Assembly (NCBI GenBank): GCA_016795035.1
Contig: JAEUIT010000025.1
Coordinates: forward strand, 1 to 64,000
Source of the DNA: Phycisphaerae bacterium
Lineage (GTDB): Bacteria; Planctomycetota; Phycisphaerae; Phycisphaerales; SM1A02
Reading direction: 5' to 3'
DNA length: 64,000 bases
Positions 18,235 through 27,430 of this stretch are shown piece after piece. Numbering within the stretch: the first letter of the stretch is position 1; every line of letters starts with the position of its first letter. Position numbers and translations under genes: made by a program. The notes below the pieces were generated by a model. It did not search any database. It saw only the letters and a list, made by a program, of their open reading frames with translations, and was not told the DNA's origin.

Positions 18235-19401
18235 ATGGAACGCCGCACGTTCATGACCACGTCCGCCGCTGCGAGCGGCGCCGCGCTCTTCTCGAGCTTC
18301 GCTCGCGGCGCGGATTCGACCGCCGGGCTGCAGCAGGCAAGGCCAGCGTCGCCCGAGCCGACGGTGGCGAGCGCGAAGGCACCCGCAACGGACGCGGTCT
18401 TCTCGTTGTCAGGCGTGAAGCCGACGCAATTCCCAGGCGGCACGCTGCGGGAGATGACCGCCGCCGACTACCCGCCCATCCCGAACATGGCGTCGGCCCA
18501 GATCGATCTCGAGGTCGGCGGCATGCGTGGACTGCACTGGCACGACACTGCGAGCGAGCTTGGCTATGTCGTACAAGGACGAGCGATCCTGACCGTCGTC
18601 GACGCGGCGAACAACCGCGAGATCACGGCGCTGAACGAAGGCGACATCTATAGCGTTCCTGTGGGATTCGCGCATAGCTTGGCGTGCTTGGGCTCCGAGC
18701 CCTGCCGCGTGGTCGCGGTCTACGACGACGGAAGGACGGTCGAGTCGAACGCCTTCAACGTCACCGACTGGCTGAAAGCGGAGCCTGCGAACATCTTGAC
18801 GGCCATCCTGAATGTGCCGGGAGATCGGCTTCAGCAAAGTGCCGGGACGATTCCGCTCATAACGAAGAACGAACCTCTTCTCGCCGTCCCTGCCGCGCCG
18901 CATGGATTCGCCACGAGCGCTCCCCAGTCGTTCCGATTCCCGCTGGCGGAGATGACGCCCGTGGCGAGTTCCGGCGGGACCTTCGTGCAGGCCTCGAAGT
19001 TGGACTTCCCGATGTCGCAGACGATGATCGCCGCGCTCACGGTCCTCTTTCCGCGCGGCATTCGCGAGCCGCATTGGCATCCCAACGCCGACGAGTGGGA
19101 CTATGTGCTCAGCGGTCGCGCCAAGATCACCATCTTCGCGGGAGCGGGCAAGTCCGCCGTGGTGGAAGTCGGCCCGGGCGATTTGGGCTACCTCCCACGC
19201 AATGCCGCGCACGCGGTCGAAACCATCGGCGACGAGCCGTTCCGATTGCTCAGCATATTCAATGCCGACAGCTTCCAGGCCATCGGTGTGTCCGGCCTAC
19301 TGATCGGAACGCCGAATGAACTGCTGGCACGCAACCTCGGACTGACGGCGACCGAGGTAAGCCGGATCACGAAGGAGAAGAAGTTCATCACGGGGGCGTG
19401 A
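18235..19401 (+). CDS. Tat-exported bicupin, oxalate decarboxylase-like
   Basis: 388 residues from the ATG at 18235, preceded by AGGGGG eight bases upstream. The start MERRTFMTTSAAASGAALF is a twin-arginine signal. Two cupin domains follow. The first has H101-W-H103 with E108 (LHWHDTASELGYVVQGRA) and a later His in VGFAHSL; the second has H280-W-H282 with E287 (EPHWHPNADEWDYVLSGRA) and a later His in PRNAAHAV. Both Mn-type sites are thus complete, as in bacterial oxalate decarboxylase, which converts oxalate to formate and CO2. Other bicupin activities (oxalate oxidase, dioxygenases) cannot be excluded. It stands alone on its strand. Confidence 0.88.
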   Translation: MERRTFMTTSAAASGAALFSSFARGADSTAGLQQARPASPEPTVASAKAPATDAVFSLSGVKPTQFPGGTLREMTAADYPPIPNMASAQIDLEVGGMRGLHWHDTASELGYVVQGRAILTVVDAANNREITALNEGDIYSVPVGFAHSLACLGSEPCRVVAVYDDGRTVESNAFNVTDWLKAEPANILTAILNVPGDRLQQSAGTIPLITKNEPLLAVPAAPHGFATSAPQSFRFPLAEMTPVASSGGTFVQASKLDFPMSQTMIAALTVLFPRGIREPHWHPNADEWDYVLSGRAKITIFAGAGKSAVVEVGPGDLGYLPRNAAHAVETIGDEPFRLLSIFNADSFQAIGVSGLLIGTPNELLARNLGLTATEVSRITKEKKFITGA

Positions 19402-19466
19402 CCGCCGAGTTCCAGCATTGGTCCTATCGTGCCCGCGCCCGTCTCCGCGATCTCGATATGGTTCGG

Positions 19467-19865
19467 TCAAGTGAAGTCGAACCAATCGAACACGGACGAG
19501 AGATTGATGTCCGGCCATTCGAGCCACGACAGGTCGACGTCAAGCCATTGGAACGTTCCGCCTGTGGACAGCTCAGCGAGGACCTGCGCCTTCATCGCGG
19601 CATAGTCACAGACTTCTCCCGCCGCCTGGTGGATCGCTTGGAAATCCTCCGGAGTGGCAAAGATGCAGTAAGCCCAGCAGTGGATGTCGATTGGATACCC
19701 ACGAATCTCCGCGGCCCGCCGAATCTCTGAGGGATTGTAGTACTTCTGCTTGCCGTGTTTCCGGACAAGCTCCTCGCCGACGGCGCCGACAAATGCTCTC
19801 TTGTCTTCGGGTTCGAGGTGGCAGGCTGGCATGGTTGTGGGGATTCGCCCGAATGTATCGACCAT
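19467..19865 (-). CDS. Small conserved protein of unknown function (DUF6559-like)
   Basis: 132 residues from the ATG at 19865; the frame is open to 20150, but the earlier part is Arg/Ser-rich and not protein-like. Recognisable blocks are KYYNPSEIRRAA, IDIHCWAYCIF, TPEDFQAIHQAAGEVCDY and MKAQVLAEL. I associate this pattern with DUF6559, from memory. The end is rich in Trp, Asp and Phe (LSWLEWPDI, VFDWFDFT). No signal peptide. Function unknown. Confidence 0.65.
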   Translation of the reverse strand: MVDTFGRIPTTMPACHLEPEDKRAFVGAVGEELVRKHGKQKYYNPSEIRRAAEIRGYPIDIHCWAYCIFATPEDFQAIHQAAGEVCDYAAMKAQVLAELSTGGTFQWLDVDLSWLEWPDINLSSVFDWFDFT

Positions 19866-20221
19866 GAGGTATGCCGCGCGCGCGTGCGGTCGAAGGGACT
19901 CGGATCGACTGCAGCCTATCGCGCGTGGATGGCGGCGCGGAGCGCTGTTGCGGGCGTACGCCGACGCGAGGGCCGGTCTGCCGGACTGCACCGAACTTCG
20001 GGTATGCGGCCGGTTCGCCCGGTTCCATGGCTTGTTGGGCGGGCACGGTGCAAGGTTTCGCATGTGCGATTCGCGGCAAAGGCGCTCGTGCATGTATCTA
20101 CGGACCTCGCACGACGCTCTTCTCCACTGTCGTACGCTCTGGTTCTGCATCCCTCCGCGGTCATCCGCGCTCGTTCGTCCGCGCTCGTTCGTCGGGGCTC
20201 GGCACCGGAAAGTCTCATCTC
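19866..20221. other. Divergent intergenic region, no gene recognised
   Basis: 356 bases between the small DUF protein and the HAF-repeat gene. Several short frames cross it, but all have Arg/Ser/Pro-rich compositions typical of shadow frames. It presumably holds two divergent promoters; I cannot place them. Confidence 0.5.
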
Positions 20222-21478
20222 ATGTCGTCCGAAACTCGACGTCCTTCCGCCACACGCACCTCGAATGAGCATCGCCGCCGATCGTTCGGCATTCCCGCCC
20301 TGACGGCCATCGTCGCGTCGTTTCTCGTGCCGGCCTCCATTGCCGTCGCCGGCGGACCCTGGACGATCACCGTCGTCGATCTCGGTGAACTGCCCGGCGG
20401 GCTTGCCTCGTCGGCGTACGCACTTAACGACAACGGCATCATCGCCGGAACATCAATGGACTCGGCGGGCCAGTGGCGCACCGTGCGCTGGATTGACGGG
20501 GCCGTGGAGGTGCTCGCGTCCTTCGATCCGTCCGGGCTCAACATCCCTGAAGACATGAATGACGCGGGACAGATCGTCGGCCGCATCAATATGGGCTTCG
20601 GCCTGAGCTACGGAGTGCTGTGGAGTCCGAGCGGCGTTTCCGCCGCGCTTGACGGACTTCCCAATGGCGTGCCGCAGTTCGTGGTGGCCCGCGGAATCAA
20701 CGAGTCGGGCATCGTCGTCGGCCGCGCGCAAGAGTCGGCGCCGACCATGTACGGGCACGCGGCGGTGTGGAACGGCACCGAACTTGCGGTCGACCTCGGC
20801 TTCATGGGAGGCGGTACGTACAGCGAGGCCTATGGCGTGAACGACTTCGGCCACGTGGTCGGCGTCGCGTCGATCGCCAATACAAATCAGCACGCGTTTC
20901 TTTGGAAAGACGGCCAATACACCGATCTCAGCCTGTGGTCGGGGGGCGGCGCGAGTTCCAAGGCGTACGCCATCAATGACGCCGGCGTCATCGTCGGAAT
21001 CAATGTAGGCAAGGCCGCGAAGTGGGCGAATGGCAGCGTGCAGTTCCTGCCGATGCCTGCGGGCGTCTCTGCATTCACCGCCGCCATCGACATCAACGAC
21101 GCGGGCGACATCATCGCGACCGCGACGACGGTCTTTCCTATCGAGACGGGCGTCGTCTGGAAGGACGGCGTTCCGATGAAGCTTCCGCCGTTGCCGGGTG
21201 GCACGACCACGCGGGCCCGCAGGATCAACCAGGGAGGCTGGGTCGTCGGAGAGTCCAACGCCGCGGACGGCTTCTTCCACGCGGTGCTTTGGAAGATCGA
21301 ACCGACCGTTCCGCTCGACCCGGCGGATCTCGACGGCGACGGCAGCGTCGGCCCGATGGATCTCGCGGCGCTCCTCGGTGCGTGGGGAGCGTGCGGCGGC
21401 GCTTGCGCCGCAGATCTTGACGACGACGGTGCGGTCGGCCCGGCAGACCTGGCGATCCTGCTCGGCTCGTGGAGCTAA
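20222..21478 (+). CDS. Secreted HAF-repeat protein with dockerin-like tail
   Basis: 418 residues from the ATG at 20222, with GGAAAG eleven bases upstream; the frame is open to 19871 but lacks plausible sequence there. The signal region is IPALTAIVASFLVPASIAVAG. The mature protein repeats a 45-50 residue unit: DLGELPGG, AYALNDNGIIAG, DMNDAGQIVGR, GINESGIVVGRA, YGVNDFGHVVG, YAINDAGVIVG, DINDAGDIIATA, RINQGGWVVGES. These are HAF/extracellular-repeat beta-propeller blades. Residues about 367-418 are the paired dockerin-like repeats. Its 3' end faces that of the next dockerin-tailed gene. Function of HAF propellers is not known; likely surface-exposed. Confidence 0.87.
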   Translation: MSSETRRPSATRTSNEHRRRSFGIPALTAIVASFLVPASIAVAGGPWTITVVDLGELPGGLASSAYALNDNGIIAGTSMDSAGQWRTVRWIDGAVEVLASFDPSGLNIPEDMNDAGQIVGRINMGFGLSYGVLWSPSGVSAALDGLPNGVPQFVVARGINESGIVVGRAQESAPTMYGHAAVWNGTELAVDLGFMGGGTYSEAYGVNDFGHVVGVASIANTNQHAFLWKDGQYTDLSLWSGGGASSKAYAINDAGVIVGINVGKAAKWANGSVQFLPMPAGVSAFTAAIDINDAGDIIATATTVFPIETGVVWKDGVPMKLPPLPGGTTTRARRINQGGWVVGESNAADGFFHAVLWKIEPTVPLDPADLDGDGSVGPMDLAALLGAWGACGGACAADLDDDGAVGPADLAILLGSWS

Positions 21479-21529
21479 CAAACGTCGCCGCGATGCAGGC
21501 GAATGCCGTCATCGCGTGACGCGCGGGCC

Positions 21530-22246
21530 TTAGCAGCCGCCCCATAGTCCGAGCAGCGTGGCCAGATCGGCCGCGTCCACGTCGGCGTCGCAGTCGAGGT
21601 CGCCAGGGGCGCCGATGACGCTCGAAGGTCCCCAGCCACCCAGCAGGATGCCGAGATCGCTCGCGCCCACGACGCCGTCCGCGTCGAGGTCGGCGGCACA
21701 TGCGTCGAGCACCGCGATCTCGAGACCCCAGTCGCGGTCCGGATCCACGTTGTCATAGAAAAGGGAGTCGCCCACGCTCGTGAAGAGGTGGGTTGCGCCC
21801 TTCGGCACTATCACGCACACCTCGCCATTTGGATAGGTGGACCAGGCGATCACGAAATCCTCGGGAATGTCGGTGGCGACAGCTCCAAAGTACGATGGGC
21901 CGGTGATGACCGGCACGCCGGCGGCGATCGCACCCGGGACGCGGTGCGGCTGGTCGTTCGGCAGGAGCACGTCGCCCGCGCTGAATACGGCGATCAGCGT
22001 CGTGAAGGTGTCGCCGCCCGGCCCGTTATCCCACTCGCCGAGACGGTGAAGGCTGATGCGGTCGCCCGCGGAAATGCCGAGCGCGGCGAGGTTGAGCGCG
22101 ACCGCACCGGGTGCCGGGTCGTTCGAGGTCCGCAGATAGGTGGCCGCTGGATTGAGCGAGATGATGGTCGTCGACTCCCCGGCTGCTACGGACGCGGACA
22201 CACATGCGAGTGCGACAGATGCGATGTGACGGAGTTGAGTCTGCAT
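21530..22246 (-). CDS. Secreted dockerin-tailed protein of unknown function
   Basis: 238 residues from the ATG at 22246, which has GCAGAGG seven bases upstream and opens the signal MQTQLRHIASVALACVSAS. The upstream open frame to 22375 is rejected. The middle (residues about 25-180) is a single beta-rich domain with ISLNPAATYLRTS, DRISLHRLGEWDNG, DDFVIAWSTY-like strands and FLFYDNVDPDRDWG; I do not recognise the family, though it resembles lectin-like sandwiches. Residues about 182-238 are two dockerin-like repeats ending LLGGWG and LLGLWGGC. Divergent from the sialidase-like gene. Confidence 0.8.
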   Translation of the reverse strand: MQTQLRHIASVALACVSASVAAGESTTIISLNPAATYLRTSNDPAPGAVALNLAALGISAGDRISLHRLGEWDNGPGGDTFTTLIAVFSAGDVLLPNDQPHRVPGAIAAGVPVITGPSYFGAVATDIPEDFVIAWSTYPNGEVCVIVPKGATHLFTSVGDSLFYDNVDPDRDWGLEIAVLDACAADLDADGVVGASDLGILLGGWGPSSVIGAPGDLDCDADVDAADLATLLGLWGGC

Positions 22247-22533
22247 GGAACCTCTGCCAGAGTGTGCGCAGTCCGCGTGCGGCGCGCTCGACGAATCTTC
22301 GCGATTGAGCCGCCTTTTCTTCTCGGCAAACGCCGCCAAGGTCGAGCACCCCCTCGAACGGAGATCGCGTGCCATGCCCGAGCCCCAAAAGGAGGTGACG
22401 CTGTTGGCGCAACCGGTTCAACGCTCCAGTCGAGGCGCGACCGATGTCGCGAACTAGGGCGAATGGTGCGTCGGGCGTGGGATTCCTCAGATTCGGCTTG
22501 GAGCGGCGCGATCACGGCAGTAGCGTGCGTCGC

Positions 22534-24027
22534 ATGATGTCAGGTCGTCCTCCTGGATCGGCGGCGCGCTCCCTTCCGCTCCTCCTCGTTGCAGCAGCGG
22601 CCGTCACGGCGAGCGCCGCGCCGCCGAGCCAAGTGAATGTGTCGGCGTCGGGCACGAACATTCGCGGAGACGCCGGCAACGAGCCGTCGATTGCTGTTGA
22701 TCCAAACGACGGCCGCCGCATCGCGATCGGGTGGCGACAGTTTGATTCCGTCCTCTCGAGTTTCCGGGAAGCGGGCTACGCATGGTCCGACGACGGCGGC
22801 CGCACGTGGCATAACGACGGCCCGCTCACCAACGGAACCTTCCGCAGCGATCCGGTGCTCGAGTCGCGCGCCGACGGCACGTTCATCTACCACTCGCTGC
22901 AAGGCAACTTCGTCTGTGACACGTTTCTTTCGAATGACGGCGGCGCAACGTGGGCCGGCCCGACGTTTGCGTTCGGCGGTGACAAGGCGTGGATCGTCGC
23001 CGACCGGACGGGCGGCGAAGGTCTCAACAACGTCTACGCCGCGTGGTCAACGGCGGCCGGTCCCTACAGCGCGACGACGTTCTGTCGTTCGATCGACGGC
23101 GCGCAGTCGTGGGAAACGCCGGTTGCGATGCCGCTCCCGGTGCGATGGGGCACGCTCTCGGTCGCACCGACCGGCGATCTCTACGTTGCAGGCATACAGT
23201 CGGCGCCGTTCGACGTGAGCCGCATCTACTGCGTTCGAAGTGCGACGGCAAAGATGAAGTCGGTCACGCCCTCCTTCGATCCGGCAATACTTGTCGATCT
23301 GGGCGGACCGCTGCGCTTCTCGACGGGGCCGAATCCGGCAGGACTGCTCGGACAGGTGACGGTGGAAGCCGGGGCCGACGGGGTCGTCTATCTCCTCGCG
23401 TCGATCGACCCGCCCGCCGCGCGGGGCGTGAACGATCCGCTCGACGTGCACCTCTGTCGCTCGCTCGACGGCGGATTTACCTGGAGCGCGCCCGTGCGGG
23501 TCAATGCCGATCCGCCGGGACCGAACAACTGGAACTGGATGGCGACGATGAGCCTCGCGCCGAACGGCCGCATCGATGTCGTCTATCTGTCGACGCACGA
23601 GTCGGGGGCGGCGAACATCTCACGCCTCTACGTGACGCAGAGTGTCGACCAAGGTTCGACGTGGTCACCGCCCGTCGCGCTCACGCCGCCGTTCGACTCC
23701 TTCGTCGGCTGGCCGCAGCAAAATAAGATGGGCGATTACTTCCACATGCGAAGCGATCTCTTGGGCGCGAACCTCGCCTACTGCAGCACGGTGAACGGCG
23801 AGCAGGACGTATGGTTTGCGCGCATCGGCCCGCGCGACTGCAACGGTGACGGCATTCCCGACGCCTGCGGTTCCGACGACGCGGACTTCAACGCCGACGG
23901 CACGGTCGACGGCGCCGATCTCGCGCTCCTGCTCGCCGCATGGAACACCAGCAACGGCGACTTGACGGGCGACGGCACGACAACGGGCGACGACCTCGCG
24001 GTGCTTCTGGGGCAGTGGGGGTATTAG
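22534..24027 (+). CDS. Secreted sialidase-fold (BNR/Asp-box) protein with dockerin-like tail
   Basis: 497 residues from the ATG at 22534. Signal peptide: SLPLLLVAAAAVTASAAP. Five Asp-box motifs (S-x-D-x-G-x-x-W type) are visible: SDDGGRTWH, SNDGGATWA, SIDGAQSWE, SLDGGFTWS and SVDQGSTWS, indicating a six-bladed sialidase-like propeller. The Arg triad of true sialidases is not obvious, so catalysis is uncertain. A short CNGDGIPDACG linker leads into two dockerin-like repeats from about residue 450. Bases 23951-24020, coding for the second repeat, recur almost unchanged at 25294-25363 beyond the ankyrin gene. Confidence 0.87.
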   Translation: MMSGRPPGSAARSLPLLLVAAAAVTASAAPPSQVNVSASGTNIRGDAGNEPSIAVDPNDGRRIAIGWRQFDSVLSSFREAGYAWSDDGGRTWHNDGPLTNGTFRSDPVLESRADGTFIYHSLQGNFVCDTFLSNDGGATWAGPTFAFGGDKAWIVADRTGGEGLNNVYAAWSTAAGPYSATTFCRSIDGAQSWETPVAMPLPVRWGTLSVAPTGDLYVAGIQSAPFDVSRIYCVRSATAKMKSVTPSFDPAILVDLGGPLRFSTGPNPAGLLGQVTVEAGADGVVYLLASIDPPAARGVNDPLDVHLCRSLDGGFTWSAPVRVNADPPGPNNWNWMATMSLAPNGRIDVVYLSTHESGAANISRLYVTQSVDQGSTWSPPVALTPPFDSFVGWPQQNKMGDYFHMRSDLLGANLAYCSTVNGEQDVWFARIGPRDCNGDGIPDACGSDDADFNADGTVDGADLALLLAAWNTSNGDLTGDGTTTGDDLAVLLGQWGY

Positions 24028-24110
24028 GTGGTCCGTCTTTAGCGACCTGGCCCTGAGGTTCGCATGCGGTGAAGCAATCGAACACGACGACGTGGACGAC
24101 GGCAGCTGAC

Positions 24111-25175
24111 TCACGCTCTTTCCATCAACTCGATCATCTGATGCTCCAAGTCGCCTTGAGACGCGGGTTCCTTCCAGTCGCACGGTACTGATCTACCTTC
24201 ACTCTCGAAGAGCGCCTTCCTCCATCGTGGGTTCCCACCCGCAAGCATCTCGCGTGCGATGTCGATCACCGACCGTCCCCACTTGTCCACGATGCGCGGG
24301 TCCGCGCCAAGCTGAAGCATGACGGGTACCACGTCACCATAGTTGAACAGCGTTTCATAAAAGACGTGAAGCGGCGTTTGCCCGTCCGAGTCTTGGGCAT
24401 TGACGTCCGCACCGGCGGCGACAAGCTCCTTGACGGCAACCATGTTCAAGCCGTCGCCGCTCAGCGCCTCGTGGAGGGGTGTCCTTCCATGTTCATCGCG
24501 ATCGTTCTGGGTCATTCCTGCGTGCAGAAGAAGGTGGATGATGCCGCTCGTCGCATCATCGGTGTCACGCTGGTAGACGCAGGGCCAGCAGACCGCGTGT
24601 AGAGCGGTGGTTCCAGCCTCCGCGCATGTAGGGTGTCCGGCGTCAAGCAAGAACTTCACGGCGGGCAGAGCAGCGCAGAATGCCGCTCGGTGCAGTCTTC
24701 CGGCCCAACCTGTGCTGAAGACCAGCGGGACTCCTGCGCGGAGTAGTGCACTGCAGGCGTCGACCGTCTGAGCTTGGTCCTCGCCAACATGCGGCAAGGT
24801 ACGAACGAGCAGCTCTTGGAGCGCATCGTTTCCGAGGTTGTTTGTCGCCTCAAGATCGGCGCCGACCTCCGCGAGCATCCGTACCACGGCCCCATTACGG
24901 GCGCCAAACACGGCCGTTTCACCAGTTGCATCCCGCCCGTTGGGATCCGCGCCGTGATCGAGAAGCAGCCGGAGGCATCGAAGGCTACCAATGCGCGCGG
25001 CAGCATGAAGCGGACTCAGCCACTGGAAGTCCAAGCTCGCAATTGGCAAAGGAAATTGAAGTTGTTCCGAGGAAACTCTCGGGACCACAAGCCTCGCGAG
25101 AGATTCGACATCGTCCGAGCTGATCGCGTCAAGCGCAGCGAGTGCTCGCTCGTCTTCGTTGAACGGACCTTCCAT
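24111..25175 (-). CDS. Ankyrin-repeat protein, probably acquired
   Basis: 354 residues, no signal peptide. At least five ankyrin units: SPLHAAARIGSLRCLRLLL, GETAVFGARNGAVVRMLAE, TTALHAVCW with IIHLLLHAGM, RTPLHEALSGDGLNMVAVK and QTPLHVFYETLFNYGDVV, with the usual GADP/GADVN turns. Such proteins bind other proteins; no enzymatic domain is present. Several lines of this gene are close to 55% GC by eye, below the roughly 65% of neighbours, and codon choice is less biased. Together with the flanking 70-bp direct repeats this suggests insertion by recombination. Partner unknown. Confidence 0.85.
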   Translation of the reverse strand: MEGPFNEDERALAALDAISSDDVESLARLVVPRVSSEQLQFPLPIASLDFQWLSPLHAAARIGSLRCLRLLLDHGADPNGRDATGETAVFGARNGAVVRMLAEVGADLEATNNLGNDALQELLVRTLPHVGEDQAQTVDACSALLRAGVPLVFSTGWAGRLHRAAFCAALPAVKFLLDAGHPTCAEAGTTALHAVCWPCVYQRDTDDATSGIIHLLLHAGMTQNDRDEHGRTPLHEALSGDGLNMVAVKELVAAGADVNAQDSDGQTPLHVFYETLFNYGDVVPVMLQLGADPRIVDKWGRSVIDIAREMLAGGNPRWRKALFESEGRSVPCDWKEPASQGDLEHQMIELMERA

Positions 25176-25290
25176 TTCCGTAAGAATACTCGCGTACAGC
25201 GAGAATCAGAGCCCGCCAATCGATGGGGTAGGAAATGTGGCAGTCACACGAACCTCACGCACGTTGACCAGCATGCGTGAGGCCCGCGCG
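25176..25290. other. Spacer upstream of ankyrin gene
   Basis: Lower-GC sequence, probably containing the ankyrin promoter. No recognisable site. Confidence 0.3.
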
Positions 25291-25367
25291 AGTGCAACGG
25301 CGACTTGACGGGCGACGGCACGACAACGGGCGACGACCTCGCAGTGCTTCTGGGCCAGTGGGGCTGA
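25291..25367 (+). pseudogene. Orphan dockerin-tail fragment
   Basis: The frame reads CNGDLTGDGTTTGDDLAVLL then GQWG and a TGA at 25365-25367. It is the C-terminal dockerin-like repeat of the sialidase-like protein (22534-24027), without any of its body. There is no start codon or ribosome-binding site, so it is a fragment left by duplication or insertion. Confidence 0.85.
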
Positions 25368-25782
25368 GCGCCTCTGTCATGCGCGAGCGACCGTGAGTCG
25401 CGCGCGAGGGAGTGTCGGGCGCCGCTTCTACGGCAGCGTGACGTTGTCCGATTCAGGCGGTTGGCCGAGGTGCGCGCTCGAGGCGCACGGGACACTCACC
25501 GCGCGGGACGTAGGCGCACACCAACGTCAATGTATGTCGCGTGGCAGATGGCCGGAGCGAACTCGAGGCGCGCGATACGTCAGGCACACATGACGACGGC
25601 GCCACGGGAGTTCATTCGGGTGTACGTCCTATGGCCCTCGAATGTGATCGGTCTAGAGTGGCCTCGCACGGTGAAGACGAGTCACGCTGCGTTTCACTTC
25701 GAGCGCCAGTTGTGGTGACGCACCGGCGATTCAACTCCCTTTCGCGCTTGCGACGCGACTACGAACACCAAGGACTATTGCA
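25368..25782. other. 415-base gap, nothing recognised
   Basis: Short plus-strand frames cross this stretch, but none has protein-like composition, a ribosome-binding site or any family motif. It ends immediately before the ATG ATG of the four-helix protein. Confidence 0.5.
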
Positions 25783-26409
25783 ATGATGAGCGATACATGG
25801 ACGAACGCCCGCACCTCGAGCCTCGATCGCACGGACACGTTCTCGGCTCATGGTGCCGTGAGCGCCGGCGCACTGTCGGCAATCTCCGTGCAGATCACCC
25901 TGACCGTTCTGGGGGCCGCCCTTGGGATCTCCGCGCATTCGGACGGCATTCACCCGGACACGGAAGTGGGGGCGGCGGCGATCTGGTGGTTCATCACGGG
26001 GCTCGTCTCTCTGTTCGTGGGCGGTGCGGTCACGGGATATCTCTTCGCTTCGCCGATCGGCTGCGTGCGTGGAGTGAACGGGTTCCTGACGTGGTGCGTG
26101 GTGAACGTCGTCGGAGCGCTCGCCGTCATCCTCGGGGCGGGCGCCGCCTTGGGTTCGTCGATGAACGGCGTCATGACGGACAACGCCACGCGCGAGATGA
26201 CGACGAACGCCGCGCTCGCCGCAAACGAGGTGCCGCCGGCCCAGGGCGACGTCGCTGCGATGGCGTGGCTCACGTTGGCTGCACTCATCCTCGGCGCCTT
26301 GGTCGCGTCTGCCGCGAGCTGGTGGATTGGCCGTCTGGTGCATCGCGATCGGACGACGGTGCGCACCTCGACCACGACCTCGCGTGACTTCAATCCGGTG
26401 TCCGGCTGA
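25783..26409 (+). CDS. PhnA-like four-helix membrane protein
   Basis: 208 residues. Four hydrophobic segments: GALSAISVQITLTVLGAALG, IWWFITGLVSLFVGGAVTG, WCVVNVVGALAVILGAGAAL and AWLTLAALILGALVASAASW. This is the layout of the small 'PhnA-like' or YrzE-like membrane proteins common in proteobacteria and planctomycetes, which have no known activity. The gene lies 71 bases upstream of the manganese catalase on the same strand and may be co-transcribed, which would fit a role in envelope stress. Two ATG codons are adjacent; either could start. Confidence 0.78.
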   Translation: MMSDTWTNARTSSLDRTDTFSAHGAVSAGALSAISVQITLTVLGAALGISAHSDGIHPDTEVGAAAIWWFITGLVSLFVGGAVTGYLFASPIGCVRGVNGFLTWCVVNVVGALAVILGAGAALGSSMNGVMTDNATREMTTNAALAANEVPPAQGDVAAMAWLTLAALILGALVASAASWWIGRLVHRDRTTVRTSTTTSRDFNPVSG

Positions 26410-26480
26410 GACACCGCGACGTGTGTCGGACCACGGTGACGACGGACGACTATCCCTGACCGAGAACAGGATGTGCGCCA

Positions 26481-27410
26481 GTGATCCTTCGACTCGACCG
26501 GCTGATGTGTGAACTCCCGCGCGCCGAGTCGCCGTCGCCGAACTCCGCCGCCGCCGTTCAGGAACTGCTTGGCGGCAAGTTCGGCGAGATGTCGACGCTG
26601 ATGAACTACACGTTCCAGTCGTTCAATATGCGCGGGCGGTCGAAGATCCGGCCGTTCTACGACCTAGTCGCGAACATCGCCGCGGAAGAGTTCGCCCATA
26701 TCGAGCTGGTGGCGTACACCGTCAATCTGTTGCTCACGGGCACCACGGAGCGCGACGAAGACCCGACGTCGACTCCGCTCAAGGCGGCAGTGGACTTTCG
26801 AAACACGGCGCACTACATAGCTACCGGTCAGCAGGCGCAGTGCGCTGATTCGCACGGACGGCCCTGGACGGGGGACAACGTCTTCTCGAGCGGCAACCTG
26901 AAGCTGGACTTGTTGCACAACTTCTTCCTCGAGTGCGGAGCGCGGGCCAACAAGATTCGCGTGTACGAGATGGTGGACGACCCGGTGGCCCGGGCCATGG
27001 TCGGGTTCCTGCTTGTGCGCGGCGGCGTGCACATCGTGGCCTATGCGAAAGCCCTCGAGAAGCTGTCGGGCGTCCCTGTCGGAAAGCTCCTTCCGATTCC
27101 AGACATCAAGAACGACCGCTTCCCCGAGGCGGCGGCGCACGAGGCGAAGGGCCTGCACCGAATTCTCTACCGATTCAGTCCCGACGACTATCGCGAGCTC
27201 GGCGCGATTTGGAGCGGCGAGCATCCGGAGGACGGTGGGCAACTCCGAGTCGTCGACGGGCCGCCCGAAGGCGGCGAGGTGCCGGACCTGGACGAGGAGC
27301 CGCAGCTCACGGCACCGATGGGCCCGGACTCCGGCGAGATCGATCCGGAGATGCTGAATCATTACGCGCGCCGGATTTTCGGGAAGGATCTGCAGACGGA
27401 CGAAGAGTGA
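26481..27410 (+). CDS. Manganese catalase (non-haem)
   Basis: 309 residues with a GTG start at 26481. A ferritin-like four-helix bundle carries the dimanganese ligands: E70-x-x-H73 in AAEEFAHIELVAY, E151 in NFFLECGARANKIRVYEM, and a later His in RGGVHIVAYAKALEKL; an earlier Glu in KFGEMSTLMNY completes the set. The enzyme disproportionates hydrogen peroxide to water and oxygen in the cytoplasm. Length is typical of the family. The acidic C-terminus (PDLDEEPQL, DSGEIDPEML) is a common tail. It follows the PhnA-like protein gene. Confidence 0.93.
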   Translation: MILRLDRLMCELPRAESPSPNSAAAVQELLGGKFGEMSTLMNYTFQSFNMRGRSKIRPFYDLVANIAAEEFAHIELVAYTVNLLLTGTTERDEDPTSTPLKAAVDFRNTAHYIATGQQAQCADSHGRPWTGDNVFSSGNLKLDLLHNFFLECGARANKIRVYEMVDDPVARAMVGFLLVRGGVHIVAYAKALEKLSGVPVGKLLPIPDIKNDRFPEAAAHEAKGLHRILYRFSPDDYRELGAIWSGEHPEDGGQLRVVDGPPEGGEVPDLDEEPQLTAPMGPDSGEIDPEMLNHYARRIFGKDLQTDEE

Positions 27411-27430
27411 TCCCAACGCGAAACAACGTC

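Larger units (their letters stand above)
23951..25363 (+). repeat. 70-bp direct repeats of a dockerin tail bracketing the ankyrin gene
   Basis: Copy 1 is 23951-24020 (inside the sialidase-like gene); copy 2 is 25294-25363. By eye they differ at two of 70 bases, with the first 49 identical. Other dockerin tails in the window are far more diverged, so this duplication is recent. The 1.27 kb between them holds only the minus-strand ankyrin gene. Confidence 0.9.
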
